In this document: positions 39,801 to 49,113 of the stretch, piece after piece | Numbering within the stretch: position 1 is the first letter of the stretch | Layout of the letters: each line of letters opens with the position of its first letter | Assembly: GCA_013396525.1 (NCBI GenBank) | Contig: VWYX01000406.1 | Coordinates: 390,128 to 454,127, forward strand | DNA: 64,000 bases | Source of the DNA: Chaetorhynchus papuensis | Lineage: Eukaryota; Chordata; Aves; Passeriformes; Rhipiduridae | Direction of reading: 5' to 3' | Translations under genes and position numbers: made by a program | Notes under the pieces: model-generated | Told to the model about the DNA's origin: nothing | Databases searched by the model: none | What the model saw: the letters and a program-made list of their open reading frames with translations, nothing else

Positions 39801-42070
39801 TTAAACCGTCATAAGCAATGTGGCCATAATCAGTCCCTGTTCCAGTGTTTTTTTCTGATGTCAGAATAATTTAGATGTCCGGATATCTGAAGCAGCTGTG
39901 CCAATGAATACATGAGCAGAGAAAATCACAGCTGCTTTGCAATTCAGGAACATTGTTCTGGGTTTTCTTAAACATCTGGTAAATCAGATGTTCCTTGAAG
40001 GCCAAGAGTGACAGGTATCAATAAACTTTTACCTTGCCTTTATGCTGGAGGAGATAAGTTTCACCCAGGTTCTGAGAGCCCAATATTGTCCCTCATCAAG
40101 CTTCACTGCATGGAAAACGCCTACTTCTATGTCAAGGAAACACTTGCCAACAATATTACTGCTCATTTAAAGACTGTGTTGTATTAGTATAATTATTTCA
40201 GTGTAGATGGCTTTTACCTTAAAAGGCACCTCATTAAAAATTTTAACATGAATCCAGATGCATTGGTAAGCTTATTCCATCAACAACGGTACTAACTGCA
40301 GTGACTTTAGTGACAAAAACACATTTCTGCCATCAAAACTGCACCTGTACCAAGGTGGGAAGGACCACTTTAGCTGAACAAATCAGAGCAGTACAGTTAG
40401 AGAATTTTAATGACAGAAAGCACCCCTGGGTTTACTAATGATCCTTTCCTGCATGGTTCTGTCCCAAAATCACTGGGCCTTTTGACCAGGGATTAATACC
40501 TTCTCTTCATTGATCACCTTGCAAAGTAACCACATCCATTGATGTCAGTGGGAAATATTACCAGCTCTAAAAGAAAGTTTCTCATTAATCCACAAAGGTT
40601 TTGGGTCAGGCTGCCACATCATCCTTTCAACCAGGCTAAAGGAGTCTCAGGTGAGCAAGTTTCATTGTGAAGAGCTGTCTCTATACCATTAGGGCCAACT
40701 CGAAGAAAAATACAGTATGTTCTAAAAATGTGCATGATAAACACAGTACAAAACCAATGAAAAAGTAATATTAAACAAATAAGACCTAATAACTGATGTA
40801 AATGAAGCCTGAGACTTGCTATGTAATGACAGGAAGCTCCAAATAAAGGGTGCTGGGTTCATGCCCTTCTAAATCATTACAGTTTCCATAGAAGATATCA
40901 GCCTCCTTGAGGTTCTTAGGTTAGGGAGATTTATAGTGATAACAATAGCAGTAGTTTATTTGAGACAGTTAATCAAAATTCTAGCACTTATAAGCCCTCT
41001 GTGAACACTACAGATTTAAGAAGTTGAACACTAAATATTCAAAAGTAAGCTTGCAATCTACACAAGTACAGTAAATTTCAGTTATGTGTTTCATTATACT
41101 GGTGCCTTATTGCTTTTAAGGGGTTTACAACTTGGCTGTAATTATCCACTGTGGGGTAAAATTTGGCATAAAAAGAACTCTTTTCCATTTCTATTTCCAA
41201 AGAAAGTTACTTGCTCTCTGCTGGCACTGCATTCCTTGCTCATACAACACTCAGCAAGAGTTTTTGGGTGTGCAAACAAAGTAGGTTAGGTCTCTGATTT
41301 TGTGGCTTTTAAAAATATGTCTTGCATACACCCAAACCATATTGTCCCTTTTTTCACTCATCTTCCATTAATTTAGCCTTCAGTTTTGTTTCATGGACAT
41401 GGCAAAAATACATGTACTTTCTTTATGAACCAAGTGAAATTATATATATAATTACATCAACCATGAAGGCCTTGTTTTCACAAAAGTCAAATTTCCAGCA
41501 GGAAAACATGGTGATGGCATTAAAATCCACCAGTGAAAAAATGTCATCACTTCTGCTTCCCCACACTTTGCCAAAGACTTCTTGTGTGTCCCCCTGAGAA
41601 AGACGCACCTCAGCACTTCAACAGCAAAACGGAACAAGAGTAGTTACCCACCTCAGGATCACTCTGAAAATTCACAGCTAAGCTCTTTGATAGTTTGCCA
41701 AAATCCCTAAATAAGGAAATAAATACAGTTGTGCTCAGGTTCTACACTCATAACACCTTTGAGTCAAGAGAGATGCCAGCTTCAGATGTTCTCATCCTGT
41801 TCTCAGCAGCTCATTCCAGCACTGTAATTTGCAGTGCAGATCCGATGGTCTGTGATGCTTCCTTACAAACCAAATCGCCAAACTGACACCGTCAGAATCT
41901 GGCTCCGCATTCCTTGGGCTTTTTTTTCCAGGAAAAGTACATACTAAGTCTGCCATGTCCACAGGTGCACCCAACCTGGACAGCAAGGGGAGAAAAAGCC
42001 CTGCAGGCAGCCTGCTGAAGGAGACGGTTGAATCCTAAGTAAGGGGACTACAGTTCACCCAAAATTGTCC

Positions 42071-42093
42071 CTTTTGCCATGGTATGGCAAAAG
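42071..42093. repeat. Perfect 10-bp inverted repeat, 3-nt loop
   Basis: Arms CTTTTGCCAT and ATGGCAAAAG around GGT. No associated open frame or transposon feature was seen. Confidence 0.9.
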
Positions 42094-45000
42094 TGAAAAG
42101 CCAACACATGCTGTTAAGAAAGCACTCTGCAGTCACTGGGTAGTAAACATTGAATAAATTCCATCAAAGACAGAAAGGCATTAAAATAAAAGTGGTGGTG
42201 GTGGTGTTGTACTTATATAAACAAATAAAGGCAAACTCTGGTGGTATTTCAATACTTAGAGGTTTAGGGGAAGGCTCTTTTCCTGGATATAATGCAAAGG
42301 AATGATTATAACTTCTAGGCTTGCACATGTATTCAATGTGTTTGGTGGTATAAGCTCCAAGTCTCCAAGGTAAGATGGTCTTTTTGTCCGGACACGGAGT
42401 AGAAAAGAAATGCAAACATTGGTATTCAGACATCATTTAGAAGAGAGAGGAGCAGTAACTTTCAACATTCAACTGTAGGTAATTCCATGCTATAACAAGT
42501 TTCCTGATCTCTCTCTTGCTCCATCTATTCAGTTGTGCCTTAAGTTTTGCCTTATGTGCTGAGGGATACAGTCTATGTCTGTAGTCATCTACTCTATCCT
42601 GAATACAAAAGAGTAAGAAGTCTGATTTCTTTTTCTGATTTAAAATTTGAATTCTCCAGATTTGGGTAGTTTCAGTATGAATCAGAATATTGTAGCACAG
42701 GTTTCTGTGTTTAAAGTTGTTGGACACTATACGGAGATATGCCACTTTAAAGTTGCTTTGATTTCTTACAAACCAACACCTTGCAGCTGTAATTGTTACC
42801 TTTGTGTAACAGACTCCTATCAAATCAGGGTAAGTGGCAACTCCAGAAAAACGGTAACTTGACTAAGCTTCTCTGTCTAGGTTGAGTCCAGGCTCACCAG
42901 GTCTCTGAAGTAGGAAAGCATAAAGTATAAATGGAATGAAACCCTAGGGGTGTAAAATACAAAACAAAAACTCTTTAGGTTTTTGTTCCTTTATGCTACA
43001 CGGTGTTTAACCCCAGAGAACCAATAAATGCAGATGGAGCACAAAAAATATGAACTCACCTTAATGTTGCATTTTTTTATAACTTCCACTAATCCAAAAG
43101 TTTGCTTCACAAGTCACGTGTAAGAAAGTTTGCATGGTTTATATTCCCAGGATCCCATTATAGTAAAGCTCAAAAACAGTTCACTGAAGTATTAGTAAAA
43201 CTGAAAGGTAAAAAAAAATCCAGATTCTCAGCTGATAATAAATCATTTCATGTCAAGAAAAAAAAAAATTCTGACCTCTGTTTTCCAGCATTATTCATTA
43301 AAACAAGAACTACAGAAATAAATATGGTAAATAGAGCATTAATAGAAATATAATTTTTTTTTTCTATCTAAATGCAGATGGCACAACTAAGCTAGAACAT
43401 CAGATTACTAAGTCTACCTCTGTACAGGAGAAAACTTCCGCATTGGACCCTACACATTACTCTCCCTACCTTTTCCTTGCAGTAGAATTTTGTAACCTAA
43501 GCCAGCTTAGGTGTCAGGCAGATTTATTTGGTGTATGCTTCTTTTGTATAATTATTTAGTTATTACTCCTATAATGCATAGCGTTATCTGTAATAAGGCT
43601 GCACTACAGTGGTGAACCTCCAAAGTAGCTTACGTTTCTTCTTATAAGCCCCCACACAACCTAACTCCCTTGTGAGATCTGAGAGGAATAATATTCCTTC
43701 TACAGTCAGAAATTTAGAAAGAAAGATGTCCAACATTTCATGGAGAATTAGTAAGACAGCAAGAAGCTGAACTCAAGTTGCAAAACCCAGAGAAGTACCT
43801 CAGTACCATGAACAATACAACACATTGAGACACATTTCAATCTTCTGAGAATGTGTTTGCCCAAGATGCAAGGTTGTAAGTTGCAGTGGAGGAGATACAG
43901 ACAAAACAAAACAACCAAATAAATTTTAAAAAAAATCTATTTTGATCTCCTTTTTAGGCAAGTGTTAACAAACAGAACCACAAACAAGTCTTTCAAAGCC
44001 CCTTTGTTAGAACTGAACCTGCTGGAACACAGCACGTATTCAGGTCCTCTGCTTTGACTTGTTCCTAGTGCATGAACAGAAAGAGAAAATAATGAAAGCT
44101 TCTACGTGGCATTTGCATTTTGGCACGTAGGAATTCTCCTAAAATAAAAATCCAGACAGACATCTAGAGATGGAATATGCCAACAAAACAGCACAAGTGA
44201 ATGAGAGATCTTATTGCAATCACCCTCATGTTTTCAATAATTTAGTTTTCAACTTTATTGATCCTTTTCATGCAATCTTCTCACTACTTTTTCACTATTA
44301 GACTCCCATACTGCACAGAATCTGATTTTGTAGGCTAAAAAGGTAGAATGAAACCTTTAGGTTTTCAGCAAACACCAGTGAGAAAAAGAATGAGACAGCT
44401 ACTCCTATTAATGGCACAAATACCATTTTAGTAAGTAAGGTTAAGCTTTTAGGTCAAGATTAAAATTGCTTTTCAATTAGATTTTAAAGTGATATTATTA
44501 ACTTCAGTAGGTCTACACCTACATGTAGTAATAACAATAGATACCTGTGACTGCAAGATCAAGTTTATGGTAATCAGGATTTTGTAGAAAACTGAAAAAC
44601 TAACACATACAAAGGTACCGTGTGATTTTAAAGAAATCAGTGGTGACTTCATCACAATTCCATGGATAGAAACTGTGTTTTGGAATACAAAGTTTTGATT
44701 CTTACATCACATCCCGCACTTCCACAGATCAAACAGTTTTCAATAAATCCATGTTTTAACAAACTGACGTATTCCGTGACCTGAAGCTTACGTGGTTCTC
44801 AAGAACCTTCCTCCCATTGGAAAAGTCTAAGTATCCTTAAAGATACATACTGTAAATTTAAGAAACTCCTACTGGTAATCAAAAACATTTTTAAAGCCCA
44901 CTTCTTACAAACCCAGATCCAGTTTAACTCCCACATTCAACTATGCCAGCTAAAATCCTTAGTAGTGACTTACAAAATAACCAGCGCACACAAAAAAAAA

Positions 45001-46954
45001 TGCAAAACAAAACAAAATTTTACCAAGCTCGTGTTGTGGCAGTAAGGATATTTACACATGGAAGTAACACAAATATATAAGCATTTGCAAGATCTTGGGC
45101 AATATTATCCTTAGACCTGTCTTTTATTTGCAAATTAAGTATGCAATTTAAAACCTAACAGTGACTAAATACAGAGGTGATGACATTAAAAATCCACTCA
45201 GCGAGATTTCCTGCGTATAACATAACAAAACATTTCTTTTCAAATCTAATTTTCAGTAATCTGAAAACTAATTTTTAGTGCTGTTGTGTTGTAATTCAAT
45301 ATAGTTTGCAGAGGTCAAATATGCATCCACAGCAACAGGGTAGCATCTCCAAGATGCAATAGCTCCATATAACCAAACTGTTACATGTATCCAAGAAGAA
45401 GAATCCATTCACTTTTACCCTTCCTCCTCTGTTGCACTGAGGACCCAGAGGCTAAATTTCTTCTCTTCAAGAGAGCCGTAGCTATGAAACTGTTAGCCCC
45501 CTGAAAGACTGGCTCACACAAAACCACACTGAATTTCTTCCACAGCAGCTGTTCCTACATCTTGATACAGTGAGAGATTGCTCAGAAAGAGATACCACAT
45601 CTATGTGGAAACATTAACAAGTTGTGTGAGCAGTTGGGTACTAAGACTGGCTCTAACACACTAACACCTGCACCACGTTACAACACCCATAAAAAGCTGG
45701 ATATATCACAACAAATAGGAAAAAGCACAAGGGCAAGCAACACAGCATTTGACCCTTTCTAGTGTCACTGGAAGTAATGGTGAGCACATTTGTAAAAAAC
45801 AATTAGTCTAAACTAGGCAAGCTGAATAGATACAGGTGAGTTTAGGCATTGGCCATAATTAAATAAAATCACCTCCCTACCACTTAACTTTGAATGAAAG
45901 GCACAGCATGAAGATTTCCAGACAGAGATCATCTGAATTGGCTTTACAAGTTTATTTGCTTTAAGTTTATGGACACTCCTTTAGGCAAGGAGAGAGAAGG
46001 GTCTTCCTAAACACAATACCATGGGCATATTTCCTCTCTGAAATGACAAGTTCTGAGCTGGAGGGTCACAGAAAAAAAAGCAGAAGGAAAATGGACGTTT
46101 ATTTTAAAGGGGGAATAGACGTCTCTAGCACGAGGCCCTCGTAGAGGGAAGTGTAAAACGAGACCAGGCTGTCACTCCTTTCGTAATTGCAAAGGTGCTG
46201 CCTCAAAGGAGAGAAAACTTCCATCGGCAACTTCCTCTGAAACACCCCAAAAAAGCAGCACACAAACGCTCGTACTCGCCTTACGTATAATTCATCTGAT
46301 AAGGTCTAAAATTTATTAACAGCAACTTTAAACACCCCTAAAGAGAGACGGCTTTTCTAAACGAGGGTCAAAGACAGACGCTTTGGAAACTCAACAAGGC
46401 ACGACCGCAGGGAGACAGGGGAAAGCGCAGGGAGACGAGACAAGCGCAGGGAGTAACAAGTGTGGGGCCGGGTTTGCTTCGCCTGCAAGTGTTTCCCAAG
46501 GGCACGGTGGCCGGCGGGCCGGGCCGCGAGGGGGGAGCCGCGGGCGGGGGGAGCCGCAGCGCTCCCGGACGGGAGAAGCGCTCGGGCCGGGGCCAGGCTA
46601 ACGGGGCCGGGACCGCCGCGGGCGGCCCCGCGGGAGCCCCGGGAGGAGCGGCGGGGTTCGCTCCCGGCCGCCTCGGGCTCGTACCGGGCTGCTACCGTCG
46701 GGATCGGCCTGGCCGAGCCTCGGCCGCTTCCCTCCGGGTGCAAGATTCGCCATCGCTGCCCGGCCTGAGGCAAGCGGGGCCCGCCTGCCAGCGCTGCCCT
46801 CCGCCGCTCTCACACTGTGTGATACCGCACCGCCGAACAAGGAACTGCGCCGGCCCCGCTCCCCGGGGAGCTGGGCACCATCTCTCCCTGCTCCCGTCTC
46901 CCTCCTCTCCCTCTCCCCGCGGCGCAGGGTGAACAAACACGCCGCCGTCTACCT

Positions 46955-47122
46955 GTGCAACACCTCCGCAACACATTTTATTTACACGGAATCAGCTCGG
47001 GGCATTGTACATTATATACAGATATTTTCCCCCTCCAACAAGGCAGATCTTGTGCAAGATTAGTAGCATCCTCTGGAGCGTATCCGACAGTCCACGGGAA
47101 ATGTCCCCCCCACTTAAAAGTA
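46955..47122 (-). other. GSC: GSC 3'UTR and downstream cleavage region
   Basis: Short 3'UTR inferred from the stop codon at 47123 to a cleavage site expected 10-25 nt beyond the AATAAA at 46977-46982. The sequence past the hexamer on the minus strand is GT-rich (ATGTGTTGCGGAGGTGTTG), as expected for a downstream element. The exact end is an estimate. Confidence 0.7.
46977..46982 (-). terminator. GSC: GSC polyadenylation signal AATAAA
   Basis: Perfect AATAAA on the minus strand about 140 nt after the GSC stop, followed by a GT-rich stretch. It overlaps TGTAAATA (46979-46986), which fits the Pumilio consensus UGUANAUA; that overlap may be chance. Confidence 0.8.
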
Positions 47123-47275
47123 TCAGCTGTCAGAGTCCAAGTCACTTTTCCCGTCCTCTTGTCTCTTCTCCGGTGACGTTTTAGACGCTTTATTCCACTT
47201 TTGTGCGTTTTCTGATTCCTCCGAAGACGATCGCTTTTGCCTCCTCCACTTCGCCCGGCGGTTTTTGAACCAAAC
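47123..47275 (-). other. GSC: GSC coding exon 3
   Basis: 153 nt beginning in phase 0 after acceptor GTAACAG. It encodes homeodomain recognition helix VWFKNRRAKWRRQKR and the 35-residue acidic/serine-rich tail ending in SDLDSDS, then TGA at 47123-47125. The exon 2/3 junction splits the homeobox inside helix 3, just before Trp48-Phe49-Lys50. I know this junction from other vertebrate goosecoid genes. Confidence 0.97.
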
Positions 47276-48497
47276 CTGTTACGTTAAGAAATTAAGTTAT
47301 TAGTGGGGGGGAAAAAAAAAAAAATAAAACTATGAAAACCCGCAGTGTGACCTCAGCCCTGTAGGAGCTCTGCTGGGGCCGGTGTGCGGCGGCCGCGCTC
47401 GGACAGAGGGAGGGAGGCGGGGGAAGCAGCCGCTCGGGTGGGACCGGCCGGGCGCCTTCAGGAGGCACAGCCGCCTCCCGACAACCGCTCACAGCCCTGT
47501 GACAGGCTCGGCCGACTGCCCCAAGGAAGGGCACTTGGAAATATTAAAATACTTTGCCTCTGCCCTCCCAAAGCTGTCGCCCTCCCTCCGCTGGCCGAGC
47601 CGGGCTGGAGTGGCACAGCGATAACATCCGGTTCGAGCGCGTTTGAGTGCGGGTGGGAGAGGGTTGAAGAAGGAAAAAGAAAGCAAAATACCTCCACTTT
47701 TTCCTCTCTTAAGTGCACCCTTCTGGCCAGCTGTTCCCTGGTGCCCACGTCTGGGTATTTCGTTTCCTGGAAGAGGTTTTCCAGCGCTTCCAGCTGCTCG
47801 TCAGTGAAGATAGTCCGGTGCCGTCTTTTTCGCCTGCAGTGCAGCTGGTTCAGTAACTGCAGCTCCGTCCGGGACAAAGTGCCCACGTTCATGTAGGGCA
47901 ACATCTGATGGGGAACAGGGGACATCAGGACTGACCCAGTGCCCTCGTAACCTACGGACAGACAGACGAGTCGACGATAGGCTTTTCATGAGATCGCTGC
48001 TTCCCCCCACTACCGTTCCGTCCCGTCCCGTCCCGTCCCGAAGAAGCCCCCTCCCGCAGGCCACCCGCGCTCCTGCGGGCCGCCAGCTCCCCGCTACCCC
48101 GTCCGGCCCCGCGACTGCGGGAACAAAGGGAGCCCGTCCGCCCCGTCCCACGCGGGGCCGCCTTACCTGCGGGGGGGACGCAGGAGCACTGCTGGGCGCC
48201 CAGGGGTGGCACGGCCCCGCAGCACGAAGGGCCCACGGGGGACGCCGGCACATGCAGCTGCCCGTAGTAGTAGTTGTTGTAGCCGAGCCGAGATCCAGTG
48301 ACGGCCGGCGGCAGCGCGGAGGCGGGAGCCACGGCCCGGGAGTAAAATCCGCCGTAGTCAGAGGCGCTGCCGTAGAGCGAGTCCCCGTGGAGGCTGGGGA
48401 AGACGACGGGCGCGGCGCTCGGGGGCAGCAGCACCGAGTCCTTGCAGCGAGGTCTGGCCGCCAGGATATTGTCGATGCTGAACATGCTCACAGGCAT
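47123..48497 (-). CDS. GSC: Goosecoid homeobox transcription factor, complete 3-exon gene
   Basis: Join of 48167-48497, 47692-47951 and 47123-47275 on the minus strand: 744 nt, 247 residues plus stop. GSC is a nuclear repressor of the Spemann organizer, prechordal plate, head mesoderm and craniofacial mesenchyme. Seen in the sequence: residues 5-12 (MFSIDNIL) are the eh1/GEH motif that recruits Groucho/TLE; residues 17-110 are a Pro/Ser/Gly/Tyr-rich linker with a Tyr triplet in YNNYYYGQ; the homeodomain spans about 152-211 and contains WFKNRRAKW, with Lys at homeodomain position 50, the residue that gives TAATCC preference; the C-terminus is acidic and ends SDLDSDS. The start is the only ATG that places the GEH motif at the N-terminus. 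As remembered, chick GSC is about 245 aa, so length is normal. Homeodomain position 37 is Arg (residue 188) where I recall Lys in other amniotes. Both introns are GT-AG and keep the frame. Identification is very secure. Confidence 0.98.
47276..47691 (-). other. GSC: GSC intron 2
   Basis: 416-nt GT-AG intron (donor GTATTT, acceptor TAACAG). On the minus strand a T-rich run, seen as an A-run on the plus strand near 47311-47324, lies near the acceptor. The rest is GC-rich CpG-island sequence. Confidence 0.93.
47692..47951 (-). other. GSC: GSC coding exon 2
   Basis: 260 nt, preceded by acceptor CCGTAG and followed by donor GAG|GTATTT. It finishes Gly111 and encodes residues 112-197: the conserved MLPYMNVGTLSRTELQLLNQ block, then the homeodomain N-terminal arm, helix 1, helix 2 and the start of helix 3. 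A plus-strand open frame across this exon is a shadow of the homeobox. Confidence 0.97.
47952..48166 (-). other. GSC: GSC intron 1 with a (CGTCC)n pentanucleotide array
   Basis: 215-nt GT-AG intron. On the plus strand at 48013-48040 it holds about five tandem copies of CGTCC (one variant, CGTTC). The remainder is GC-rich. The array is open in several frames, which creates spurious long open frames running out of exon 1. Confidence 0.92.
48013..48040. repeat. (CGTCC)n pentanucleotide microsatellite
   Basis: Tandem CGTCC units with one CGTTC variant, inside GSC intron 1; GGGAC repeats on the transcribed strand. Likely length-polymorphic. Confidence 0.9.
48167..48497 (-). other. GSC: GSC coding exon 1
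   Basis: 331 nt encoding residues 1-110 plus the first base of Gly111. It starts at an ATG opening MPVSMFSIDN and ends at a donor reading GCAG|GTAAGG on the minus strand. It carries the eh1 repression motif and the low-complexity Pro/Gly/Tyr linker. It is very GC-rich and part of the CpG island. Confidence 0.96.
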
Positions 48498-48539
48498 GCC
48501 CCAAACCGTGCGGGGCAGGGCGGCGGGGACCGGCCGGGG

Positions 48540-48589
48540 NNNNNNNNNNNNNNNNNNNNNNNNNNNNNNNNNNNNNNNNNNNNNNNNNN
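48540..48589. other. Assembly gap (50 N)
   Basis: Exactly 50 unspecified bases. The plus-strand flanks are CGGCCGGGG on one side and GGGGAGGGGGGGAG on the other, so an extreme G-rich, possibly G-quadruplex-forming tract probably caused the dropout. Any open frame crossing it is not interpretable. Confidence 0.98.
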
Positions 48590-48703
48590 GGGGAGGGGGG
48601 GGAGAGGCTGGAAGGACACGAAATCGAAACTTTTCGGATAAATTTTAAAAAGGGATCGGAGCAAAAAGAACAGAGCCTTTTCCGAGGGCAGCTTGCGGGC
48701 AGA

Positions 48704-48743
48704 GTGTGCGTGTGTGCCTGTGCGCGCGTGTGTGCGTGTGCGC
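48704..48743. repeat. Alternating TG/CG tract in the GSC 5'UTR
   Basis: About 40 bp of almost strictly alternating pyrimidine-purine sequence (GTGTGCGTGTGTG, then TGCGCGCGTGTG). Such sequence can adopt Z-DNA under negative supercoiling. It lies between the predicted start and the gap. Confidence 0.8.
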
Positions 48744-48819
48744 AGGATCCACCCCTGGAACTTTCCCCCCTCAACTCTCGCCTGTTTACTGATCTCAACC
48801 CAGAGGGCTGCTCGGAGTA

Positions 48820-48825
48820 TAATCC
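48820..48825 (+). promoter_or_regulatory. GSC: K50 homeodomain site TAATCC at the predicted GSC start
   Basis: TAATCC is the preferred target of K50 homeodomains such as Gsc and Otx. It falls at the predicted transcription start. Gsc is known to repress its own promoter, so this is a plausible autoregulatory site. Six-base matches also arise by chance. Confidence 0.4.
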
Positions 48826-48843
48826 ATCTGAACCTCTTCCCTT

Positions 48844-48850
48844 TTTTATA
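48844..48850 (-). promoter_or_regulatory. GSC: GSC TATA box
   Basis: Minus-strand GGGTATAAAAAAGGG, a strong TATA element about 350 nt upstream of the ATG. Known vertebrate goosecoid promoters are TATA-containing. The start is predicted near 48815-48822. Confidence 0.82.
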
Positions 48851-48856
48851 CCCAGG

Positions 48857-48864
48857 CGACGTCA
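48857..48864 (-). promoter_or_regulatory. GSC: CRE-like site next to the GSC TATA box
   Basis: Minus-strand TGACGTCG, one base off the full CREB/ATF palindrome TGACGTCA, about 7 bp upstream of the TATA box. The site is visible; its use is inferred. Confidence 0.5.
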
Positions 48865-48993
48865 TCCTGGATTTAGTTCCTGGTAATATGCAGATGACAA
48901 ACAAAACCAGATTTGATTTTTTTTTTCTCCCCTTTTTTGGTGGGGAAGAGGTGGGGGTTACACAAAGGAGTGAAAGCAGCCCGAGTCTGTGTA

Positions 48994-49027
48994 TTGAGAA
49001 TTAATGAAATTAACGTAATCCTTTCCA
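48994..49027 (-). promoter_or_regulatory. GSC: GSC proximal element (Wnt/Siamois-type) candidate
   Basis: On the minus strand this block reads GGATTACGTTAATTTCATTA followed by ATTCTC. It contains a palindromic homeodomain-dimer (P3) site TAAT-TTC-ATTA at 49002-49012 and a K50 site GGATTA at 49016-49021. It lies about 180-195 bp upstream of the predicted start. The Xenopus gsc proximal element binds paired-type homeodomain proteins (Siamois/Twin) and Gsc itself. Assignment rests on motif content, spacing and order. Confidence 0.68.
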
Positions 49028-49081
49028 TTAGTAAGCTTTTTAGAAAGGCCCCAGATTTAGGCTTGATCTCTGCTGCACCGG

Positions 49082-49113
49082 CTAATTGCCCAGGTTAATC
49101 TTATTAATGCCAT
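49082..49113 (-). promoter_or_regulatory. GSC: GSC distal element (activin/Nodal-type) candidate
   Basis: On the minus strand it reads GGCATTAATAAGATTAACC and then GGGCAATTAGC. It holds a P3 site TAAT-AAG-ATTA (49096-49106) plus a third AATTAG homeobox core. This closely resembles, from memory, the Xenopus/mouse distal element (two ATTA cores, then a spacer, then CAATTAG) that responds to activin/Nodal through Mix-type factors. It sits about 94 bp beyond the proximal P3 site. Confidence 0.75.

Larger units (their letters stand above)
27523..46439. other. Non-coding DNA between the LTR fragment and the GSC CpG island
   Basis: About 19 kb without a recognised gene. Possible regulatory elements at 30290-30470 and 37385-37500; a 10-bp inverted repeat at 42071; short (GTG)n near 42193-42208. 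Open frames up to 159 codons (28722-29201 plus; 29976-30449 minus) show no family resemblance. Confidence 0.55.
46440..48620. promoter_or_regulatory. GSC: CpG island over GSC and its 3' flank
   Basis: Sharp change from the AT-rich surroundings to GC- and CpG-rich sequence covering most of the gene body, with a second peak at about 46490-46930, beyond the GSC poly(A) signal. CpG islands over whole gene bodies are typical of developmental transcription factors marked by Polycomb. Long open frames on both strands here are a composition effect. Confidence 0.8.
48498..48820 (-). other. GSC: GSC 5'UTR (predicted), interrupted by an assembly gap
   Basis: Region between a start site predicted about 30 nt downstream of the TATA box and the ATG at 48497. 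It holds 50 Ns at 48540-48589 flanked by G-runs on the plus strand (C-runs in the transcript). It also holds an alternating TG/CG tract at 48704-48743. True length is unknown because of the gap. The transcription start is inferred, not seen. Confidence 0.6.

Noticed and set aside
46357..46976. Several 70-156 codon open frames on both strands beyond the GSC 3' end
   Set aside because: CpG-island composition removes stops in all frames; no domain or codon bias recognised.
47384..47896. 170-codon plus-strand open frame across GSC intron 2 and exon 2
   Set aside because: It is antisense to the homeobox exon and CpG-rich intron; length comes from GC composition and from coding constraint on the other strand.
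47988..48641. 217-codon plus-strand open frame over GSC exon 1
   Set aside because: Antisense to exon 1 and runs through the N gap, so it is an artefact.
48358..48904. Minus-strand open frames spanning the gap and GSC leader
   Set aside because: They depend on unknown bases, run in frames other than GSC and end in 5'UTR simple repeat.
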